A stretch of 18,075 nt of DNA, from contig MU604078.1 of NCBI GenBank assembly GCA_025201845.1, positions 11,572-29,646 of the forward strand, written 5' to 3'. The stretch comes from Martensiomyces pterosporus (taxonomy: Eukaryota; Kickxellomycota; Kickxellomycetes; Kickxellales; Kickxellaceae). Both the position numbers and the translations under genes were made by a program. The notes under the pieces are model-generated. The model saw nothing but the letters and a program-made list of their open reading frames with translations. It did not search any database and had not been told where the DNA came from. This document shows, in pieces, positions 12,941 to 18,075 of the stretch. Numbering within the stretch: position 1 is the first letter of the stretch; each line of letters starts with the position of its first letter.

Positions 12941-14074
12941 TCACTGTAACTCCTTGTATGTCTTTTCGATGAAGTCCTGGAACTCCAGCATCGCCTCTAG
13001 CGTGGGCGACCGCGCAGCAGCCAGCTCCCTCAGCCGCTTCTCCTTCACCTCAAGGTGCCTCCTTTTCATCGCGGTCCAGTCAGCCAGGAGCAGGGCATCG
13101 CGCTTTGCAATTTCCCCGCGAATCCTCATCTCGTCCTTCATCTGCCGTATCTCGTCGGCCGTCAAACCGCGCGCCCGCCGCATTATCGGGTGGTCATGTG
13201 GGATGCTGGGATGGAGCACATGGCGCTTGTGCCTAGCCGGCCCGCTGCCGCCTGTGGATGTAAACGCACCAGTGGACTCAGCATTGCTGGTCCAGCTTTT
13301 GCTGCTACTGCTCCCTGAGCTGTTGATGGCGTCAAATGCAAGCTGCGTGAAGGCGTTCCGCGCCGCCAACGTGTCGATATTGCTCGGCTTGCCGATATTA
13401 ACACCAATGCTTGGAAGCTTCAGCTGGTCCAACGCCGGTGGGCTCCTCGTCTTCGCCGCCACGCTGCCCGTAGCGTTAGCCACTATCTGGGGGTTGCACG
13501 CTCCCGTCGACTCCAACTGCCTCGCCGCCTGTCCCGACAGTATAAAGTCGGCAATAACAAACAGCGGCCCGCCCGGAATCACCCTAGTGTCCTGGGGCAC
13601 ATTGTGCACACCGCCGTACTTGGCAACGACCTCCTGCCTGTAAATGTCAATCTCGTCCAGCTTCTCCTTGACTAGCCGCGCGTTGGCACCCATCAAGTGG
13701 GGGCACTCGTTCACTGCGCGCTTGCACGCCTCCATGGGCTGCTCCTGCCACTGCTTGTTGTTCTGGGCCATTTGCAGCCAGCAGAAGATCCCGTATATTT
13801 GCTTCAGCGTCACTGAGCTGGCGTCGCTCTTCTCTGTGCTCACGCTGCCGTCCGCCGGTGCTTCGTTCTTTTGCTGCTTTTCGGTCGCTGCCATTGTTGC
13901 TTTGCCGTCGACGAGGCTTTCCTTTGCTGGCTCCTCCTCTTGCGCCATGCCTTCTTTCGAGCTGTCTTTTGGCTCGCTTGCCAAACCACCGCCACCAGCG
14001 GTAGCAGCCTCCTCCAAATCGCTCTCTTCCAGCTGAATGTCTATGCTCGCTTGGCTCTCGTCGTCGCTGGGCAT
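12941..14074 (-). CDS. Hypothetical protein, acidic N-terminus and C-terminal helix
   Basis: This 377-aa protein was not recognised. Residues 1-85 are acidic and disordered (DDESQAS, QLEESDLEEA, EEEP). Residues 86-165 look like a compact conserved domain: KQIYGIFCWLQMAQNN, a segment with two cysteines (ACKRAVNECPHLMG), then LVKEKLDEIDIYRQEVVAKYG and a PQDTRVIPGGPLFVIADFIL turn. Residues 190-290 are Ser/Asn/Thr-rich linker. Residues 295-377 (HPSIPHDHPIMRRARGL onward) form a charged helical or coiled-coil end. There is no signal peptide or membrane segment, so it is probably nuclear or cytosolic. The composition (acidic tail, basic helix) would suit a transcription or chromatin factor, but this is a guess. 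Codon use and single-exon structure match the neighbours. The ATG at 14074 is the first in frame. Confidence 0.7.
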   Translation of the reverse strand: MPSDDESQASIDIQLEESDLEEAATAGGGGLASEPKDSSKEGMAQEEEPAKESLVDGKATMAATEKQQKNEAPADGSVSTEKSDASSVTLKQIYGIFCWLQMAQNNKQWQEQPMEACKRAVNECPHLMGANARLVKEKLDEIDIYRQEVVAKYGGVHNVPQDTRVIPGGPLFVIADFILSGQAARQLESTGACNPQIVANATGSVAAKTRSPPALDQLKLPSIGVNIGKPSNIDTLAARNAFTQLAFDAINSSGSSSSKSWTSNAESTGAFTSTGGSGPARHKRHVLHPSIPHDHPIMRRARGLTADEIRQMKDEMRIRGEIAKRDALLLADWTAMKRRHLEVKEKRLRELAAARSPTLEAMLEFQDFIEKTYKELQ

Positions 14075-14765
14075 AACTGAGAATAGCTGGGCTACGGCTT
14101 TTGTGTGTGGTATAGTATACAGGCTGAAGAAAAAGGCTGTGTGCAGACGAGTGGGAAATGGACACAGAAGGAAAAGGGCTCGGTATTAATATATGCCGCG
14201 CCTGCTTCTCTGCTTCTTCTTTCCAGCCCTATCTGCCACTCCCACCATTGGGCGTATTACTAATCGAACGATGCCGCAATAGGCTGCACAAATTGCCTTC
14301 ATAATCATTGATTTAATCCAGCCGCCACTCCCTCAGAGGCATTGGCAGCGCCATTTCCCAGGCAACTGACAAATTATTAGGTAATCGCGGCAGTAGCACT
14401 GCATGTTGAATCGGCGCTTTCGGTGCGTTTTTGTCCACTGCCACCACATAGAAAGCCCGCGGGCATGCTGCGCATTCTCGATGAGCAAGCGTGCAAACAG
14501 CCTCATCATTTGCAAGAAATGCCTTGGAGAGAAAAGACTCCGCCGGCGAGTCCGTGGCCATGTGACATTTAAAATTATGCTTGACCAAAAAAAACGTCGC
14601 ATGCTCAGTACAGGAACGCCATGCGCAATTACGTAAGGACAGAAGGCTATTTGATGTCGCAGGACACGGCACACCCAATCATACACAGCTGCGCTTATAA
14701 CAGGAAACCGCCATTAAAACGAGCTTGTGTATGCGAAACGCCAGAGCGACAGTGCACGCAGCCTC
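14075..14765. other. Intergenic region between the hypothetical gene and the SH3-like gene
   Basis: The part near 14075-14200 should be the hypothetical gene's promoter; TATTAATATA around 14184-14193 is a TATA-like patch 110-120 bp from the ATG. A possible 82-codon minus-strand ORF lies at 14313-14561. The rest is AT-richer sequence without recognised features. Confidence 0.45.
14313..14561 (-). CDS. Possible small ORF or gene remnant, 82 aa
   Basis: ATG at 14561 to TAA at 14313-14315, starting MATDSPAESFLSKAF. It includes a CTLAHRECAACP segment and FYVVAVDKNAPKAP. It has no recognised domain. The frame stays open upstream of the ATG without another good start, so it might be the 3' end of a decayed gene. 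It could equally be chance. Confidence 0.2.
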   Translation of the reverse strand: MATDSPAESFLSKAFLANDEAVCTLAHRECAACPRAFYVVAVDKNAPKAPIQHAVLLPRLPNNLSVAWEMALPMPLREWRLD

Positions 14766-15548
14766 CTAGAAAGAAGCAATCGCCATGGCAAAGGCGGCTC
14801 CCAAAATGTAGCGGAGGTTGCCGGGCGAGATGGCCATCGAATTAGCGCCACTAGACTTGGTGGTTGCAGCAGGCGTGCCCGTTGAGGTCGGTGCGGTGCT
14901 ACCAGTGCTGGAGGTACCGCCTCCAGTGGTCGACGACGGCGTACTCGCCGTGCCACTGCCGCTGTCGCCACCACTACTACCATCACTAGCACTACCACTA
15001 CCACTACTACCACTACTACCACTACCACCGCTGCCAGATGAACTGCCCTGGTCGGTACCCGATGAAGTGGTGCCAGCAGGAGTGGTACTGGAAGCAGCGC
15101 TATCCGTGCTCACAGTGCTTCCGCTGTTTGCCGATGTAGGAGCCGATTCGGTTTGAGTGGTTGTGCTACCACTGGCAGGAACGGACGACGCAGTGAGCGT
15201 CGTTGAGGGAGTGCTGGTGGGTGTCTGCGAGGACTGGCTGCTGGTGCTAGTGACCACGCCCGAGCAGTTCTCAAACAAGATTCCGCTGTGGCCAGAGTCC
15301 ACGTAGTAGTTTGGAACAAAACAGCCGTCCTGAGTGTACACCCAGTAAACACTGCTTCCGACAGTCTCGCCAATGGCAATGCACCTCACCTGGATGTCGT
15401 CGGTGCCTGCCTGGTAGGTTTTGACAGGCGTCGATGCCTGCGAGAGAGCCGTGTAGCAGGTCAGGCTGGTGGTGTTGATGATGGCATAGCCTGCAGCCTG
15501 GTGGCTGGCGAGGAGAAGGGCACTGGCAATAGCGATGGAGTACTTCAT
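14766..15548 (-). CDS. Secreted SH3-like-domain protein with Ser/Thr/Gly stalk and GPI signal
   Basis: This 260-aa precursor has a signal peptide (1-20), then a four-cysteine domain of about 70 residues (Cys31, Cys56, Cys76, Cys95). The pattern CYTALSQASTPVKTYQAGT...VRCIAIGETV...YWVYTQDGCFVPNYYVDSG is typical of the fungal and bacterial SH3-like (SH3b) module that precedes wall-lytic or surface proteins. Residues 97-235 are a Ser/Thr/Gly stalk, with GSGSSGSSGSGS-type runs at about 170-200, probably O-mannosylated. The tail (SGANSMAISPGNLRY then a hydrophobic stretch ending AMAIASF) fits a GPI-attachment signal. No catalytic domain is attached, so a wall-binding or adhesive role is inferred. 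A CATAAAAAG element about 112 bp upstream may be its TATA box. Confidence 0.75.
   Translation of the reverse strand: MKYSIAIASALLLASHQAAGYAIINTTSLTCYTALSQASTPVKTYQAGTDDIQVRCIAIGETVGSSVYWVYTQDGCFVPNYYVDSGHSGILFENCSGVVTSTSSQSSQTPTSTPSTTLTASSVPASGSTTTQTESAPTSANSGSTVSTDSAASSTTPAGTTSSGTDQGSSSGSGGSGSSGSSGSGSASDGSSGGDSGSGTASTPSSTTGGGTSSTGSTAPTSTGTPAATTKSSGANSMAISPGNLRYILGAAFAMAIASF
14962..15036. repeat. Trinucleotide-like Ser/Gly codon repeat in the stalk
   Basis: Degenerate CCACTACTA/CCACTACCA units encode Ser/Gly runs on the minus strand. The frame is preserved throughout, and replication slippage is a likely source of stalk-length variation. Confidence 0.65.
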
Positions 15549-15943
15549 GGTTGCAGTGAATAAGCGGCGGCGGCGGCGACGTTAATAGCAAAGGAAAAGA
15601 AAGGGGCACAAAAAACCTAAGGATTCTTTTCTAACGCTGGTAGGGTGGGCTGAGGCCGCTTTTTATGGCCGCCCTTGGCTGATTTGCCCCCGATGGAAAT
15701 TCTCCATCTGTCCATCGAAAATAAGTGGAAATAAGAAACTGCGGCACCCCTATCCCAATGTCTGGTGCGCAATATGAGCGCCAAACCGTCCCACGCCCAT
15801 CCTTTCCTCCCTTCCCTGCGACACATTCATCATGTACCTTTGTGACATGCCGATCGCTGCACACCAGCTTGGCTGAACAGGGTACGCGCACCTTGCACAA
15901 TGCGGCACTCCTATTTTTACGTGCCCTGTCATATGGTCGCTTG

Positions 15944-15951
15944 TATAAATA
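15944..15951 (+). promoter_or_regulatory. Orphan TATA box
   Basis: TATAAATA followed by CCC, 62 bp before an ATG at 16006. The frame reads MHAKNLFVFL and then TAG. Spacing resembles the CAP-like gene promoter, so it may be the promoter of a lost secreted-protein gene or of a non-coding transcript. Confidence 0.4.
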
Positions 15952-16390
15952 CCCTTCTTGCTTCCATCCTGCTAGAACAAAGATAGATACACTATATTCC
16001 TTGCTATGCACGCCAAGAACCTATTTGTTTTCCTGTAGCTGCTTCAGCAGCTTGTCTCTGTGAGCCTTTCTTAATGCGCATATTTGCAATTAGCTGGTTA
16101 GAGTGAAGCGGAAATTGGACGTTGTCTGTCCCCCTGGCCCTGCAACAGGAATTCCAGAAACATAAATGTACACATTGTGTATGCTGTAATCTCGCCAAAT
16201 CATAATTCGCTTTTGAGAAAGCCATCACGAGTATCCTTGACTGGCGAGCCAAATTTATGCTGCCAGACTTTTGTTCTATTTTCTGTTCGACTACCCCCCC
16301 TTTGTGGGCTATAGTCTACACAGCTTTCTGGAAAACTCATAAAAGGACAGCATGAGCTGTGACGACAAGAGACACCACACTTGCGGCTGG

Positions 16391-16397
16391 TATATAA
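16391..16397 (+). promoter_or_regulatory. TATA box of the first CAP-like gene
   Basis: TATATAA 80 bp upstream of the ATG at 16471, with a pyrimidine/adenine-rich leader ending ACACGTACAATG. It is the clearest promoter in the window. Confidence 0.6.
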
Positions 16398-16470
16398 TGC
16401 AGGGGCTGCATCACTACCTCTTGGCCACACACTTGCTGCCAGTTAAAACACCACCCTCCAAACACGTACA

Positions 16471-17010
16471 ATGAAATCAATCACCCCGCTACTTGTTGCA
16501 CTCTCTGTATTCACATCAGTCTCTAGTGGTGCACCCTATATCATCCATGAAAGTGGTCGATTGCACAGCCGGCAGTCCTCCACAAGCTTCCCGCCATCGG
16601 ACCAGTACCCACTAAGCGACTGGATAGGCGAGATGTACAATGGGCTCAGCAGCATACACACGACCACCATCACAGATGACACTCTTTTGCTACGCTCTGC
16701 GCTTAACACCGTAGCGCAAGCAGAGGCCAATAAACTGTGCAACACTGTGGTAGACAAGAGCAAATATGTGATGGACAAGGACTCCTTGCTCAAGCTGATC
16801 GAGTCCACTGCCCATGTGTCAGCCGCTGACGCTGGCATTGTTGTTTCACAGGGAGCGGATTCGGTCAAAAAGGCTGTGAGCTCCTGGAATGATAGCCCGT
16901 ACTTGAAGCACAGCAACTGGGCGGTTGTAAGCAACCGGGCATACAAATATGTCGGCGTCGGTGTCTGTGAGCAGACTTGGGTCGCTGTGTTTGCTGGTGA
17001 CTTCAAGTAG
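16471..17010 (+). CDS. Small secreted divergent CAP-superfamily protein
   Basis: This 179-aa precursor has a signal peptide (about 1-20), then a dibasic-free linker and a CAP-like (SCP/PR-1/Tpx) domain. CAP landmarks: LLLRSALNTVAQAEANKLC (72-90) for the helix with the AQxxAxxL pattern; AGIVVSQGADSVKKAVSSWNDSP (121-143) for the segment that normally leads to W-x-x-SPGH; and YKYVGVGVCEQTWVAVFAGD (158-177) for the closing VGVG...W...F strand pair. The classical metal-binding residues are not evident: no HY/GEN block, and the SPGH His is shifted (SPYLKH). CAP proteins of fungi bind sterols or other lipids outside the cell; whether this divergent form does is unknown. Cys90 and Cys166 could pair. 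It is followed 266 bp later by a shorter paralogue in the same direction. Confidence 0.65.
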   Translation: MKSITPLLVALSVFTSVSSGAPYIIHESGRLHSRQSSTSFPPSDQYPLSDWIGEMYNGLSSIHTTTITDDTLLLRSALNTVAQAEANKLCNTVVDKSKYVMDKDSLLKLIESTAHVSAADAGIVVSQGADSVKKAVSSWNDSPYLKHSNWAVVSNRAYKYVGVGVCEQTWVAVFAGDFK

Positions 17011-17276
17011 CGCTTTCTGCTATCTTTTTCTAGTACAAATAGATTTCCTTTGTGGTTTACATGAAATGCAGTGTTAAAGGTGCTTTTTCCTATTTATGGA
17101 TTTGTATAAAGAAAACGTGTCTCCCCTTGCTTGCGTTCATGCTTCCCTGTAGCCACATCGCACATAAATTGGGTGGACGCCCACCTGCTGAGCATGGGTG
17201 CTTCCTGTGCTCGCTATCGCCAAACTTTCACTCCACCCTCCTCTACCAACAAAGAACAAACAGCATACTAGCAAGC

Positions 17277-17777
17277 ATGAAAGTAGATATCTGTTTCGCT
17301 GACCTCGCTCGCCTGATGCTTAGCATCACGCTGTTCTTTGGAACAGTGATTTGCTCAAACCAGGGCACTGTGGCGGCGCTCGCACCCAGAGCGAATAGTG
17401 ACCCACATGTCCCAGGCGATGCAATTGGCCCCGACGTGTACTACGATTTCACTGAGATGGTATTCGATGCGCGCCGCAACCAGGGATCCAAAGTGCAGCC
17501 ACTTTTGATGACTGAGGCATCCAATGCAATTGCACAGAACCTTGCGCTGAGCATAAAAGACATTGCCCTTGTTCTGCCCAGTCTCCCTGCACTCTTCCAG
17601 AACCTCACCAGCAGCAACGGCACACTGCTGGTGAATCAGGGGAAGGACATTAGCAGCGTAATGCAGTCTTGGCTGGACGACAGAAAGTGCTCATCGGCGA
17701 TTTCGCAGTCCACATCCTTTACAAGTATCGGGTTGGGCAAGGTTGACAAGTACTGGGTTGCGTACCTTGGGGATTAG
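17277..17777 (+). CDS. Second small secreted divergent CAP-superfamily protein (tandem paralogue)
   Basis: This 166-aa precursor has a hydrophobic N-terminal segment (residues 10-35, LARLMLSITLFFGTVICS) acting as signal peptide or anchor. It parallels the preceding gene block by block: PLLMTEASNAIAQNLAL (75-91), LLVNQGKDISSVMQSWLDD (117-135) and FTSIGLGKVDKYWVAYLGD (148-166). The chain stops right after the closing strand. Here too the SPGH-type His is absent (WLDDRKCSSA). Sequence identity to its neighbour is low outside these blocks, so the duplication is old. The start at 17277 is chosen because the upstream in-frame extension to 17052 has no signal-peptide character. A TATAAA at 17105-17110 lies 167 bp before it. 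Confidence 0.65.
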   Translation: MKVDICFADLARLMLSITLFFGTVICSNQGTVAALAPRANSDPHVPGDAIGPDVYYDFTEMVFDARRNQGSKVQPLLMTEASNAIAQNLALSIKDIALVLPSLPALFQNLTSSNGTLLVNQGKDISSVMQSWLDDRKCSSAISQSTSFTSIGLGKVDKYWVAYLGD

Positions 17778-18075
17778 CACGCCTTAGAATCGCTGTTTCT
17801 TCCAGTCCTTTTTGTCAAAGCACATGTAAGCAAAGGCTCAAGGGTTCTACTAATGATTGAACTGGTAGACACCGGTGTCGTCAAATGTGCTGGTAAAGCT
17901 TGTGGATGCTGAAGCGAATACCAAGAGTGGCTGGGGCAGCATCTTACACAGCAAAAGAAAGGACATTTCTATAGCTGGACAGATGATGGTGCAAGCATGT
18001 CGATCTTTCCCTCATACCTTACTCGACACGGGGTTTGGTGACTCTGGTGTTTCCCTTCTCTTTTCTATGCTGGTG
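17778..18075. other. Right-edge region, possible end of a minus-strand gene
   Basis: No complete gene. On the minus strand a frame from the right edge to TGA at 18012-18014 is open but only about 20 codons long. A second short minus-strand frame ends with FTSTFDDTGVYQFNH then TAG near 17850. Neither can be assigned from so little sequence; an exon end with a small intron is conceivable. Confidence 0.25.

Larger units (their letters stand above)
15549..16470. other. Long intergenic region with an orphan TATA box
   Basis: This is 922 bp between a minus-strand gene start and a plus-strand gene start. The left part should serve the SH3-like gene. A strong TATAAATA (15944-15951) faces right but leads only to a ten-codon frame at 16006. 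The right part ends in the TATA box of the first CAP-like gene. I see no other coding sequence. Confidence 0.5.

Noticed and set aside
16270..16310. Possible tRNA T-loop (GTTCGA)
   Set aside because: The flanking bases do not form T-arm or acceptor stems. No other GGTTCGA/GGTTCAA motif in non-coding sequence had a tRNA context.
17052..17276. N-terminal extension of the second CAP-like protein
   Set aside because: It sits in the promoter and leader region between the tandem genes. The start at 17277 puts a hydrophobic signal segment near the N-terminus, as in its paralogue.
17840..18075. Two-exon 3' end of a minus-strand gene
   Set aside because: A GTAAGG donor and several AG acceptors can be combined to join short frames, but no combination gave a recognisable protein; recorded only as a possible edge feature.

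Overview
The window looks like nuclear DNA of an early-diverging, zygomycete-like fungus. A Kickxellomycotina-type genome (Coemansia and relatives) is my best guess. Reasons: every recognisable intact gene reads as one uninterrupted exon; there is a decayed piece of a fungal type I fatty acid synthase alpha subunit; the set mixes conserved eukaryotic genes (COP9 signalosome subunit 3, beta-carbonic anhydrase, a CEP135-like coiled-coil protein) with many small secreted or GPI-anchored proteins; and Ser/Thr/Pro-rich low-complexity stalks are common. The lineage is inferred from gene content, not from a search.

Layout. 1-698 (minus): a secreted Pro/Thr-rich repeat protein that runs off the left edge. 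1527-2257 (minus): a FAS2 pseudogene fragment carrying an internal deletion, a frame change and an in-frame stop. 2693-3370 (plus): beta-carbonic anhydrase, with an in-frame upstream ATG that would add a mitochondrial-type presequence. 3648-5102 (plus): CSN3. 5397-7871 (plus): a long coiled-coil protein resembling CEP135/Bld10. 8017-8331 (minus): a small basic UPF0390 protein, divergent from 8656-9594 (plus), a membrane-anchored SGNH/GDSL-fold protein that has lost its catalytic Ser and His. 10268-11239 (plus): a DMT/EamA transporter. 11367-12449 (minus): a GPI-anchored trypsin-fold protein that has lost its catalytic His and Ser. 12941-14074 (minus): an unrecognised acidic/coiled-coil protein. 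14766-15548 (minus): a secreted SH3-like-domain protein with a Ser/Thr/Gly stalk and GPI signal. 16471-17010 and 17277-17777 (plus): a tandem pair of small secreted, divergent CAP-superfamily proteins.

Two functional groups are interleaved. The housekeeping genes lie mainly at 2.7-8.3 kb. The cell-surface and secreted genes lie at the left edge and from 8.7 kb to the right end. Two of the secretory proteins keep a hydrolase fold but lack catalytic residues, so binding or regulatory roles seem likelier than catalysis. Non-coding structure includes a perfect 12-bp inverted repeat upstream of the protease homologue, a long imperfect dyad after the SGNH gene, and a mirrored pair of forkhead-type sites upstream of the CEP135-like gene. 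I found no tRNA, rRNA, CRISPR array or transposase gene.
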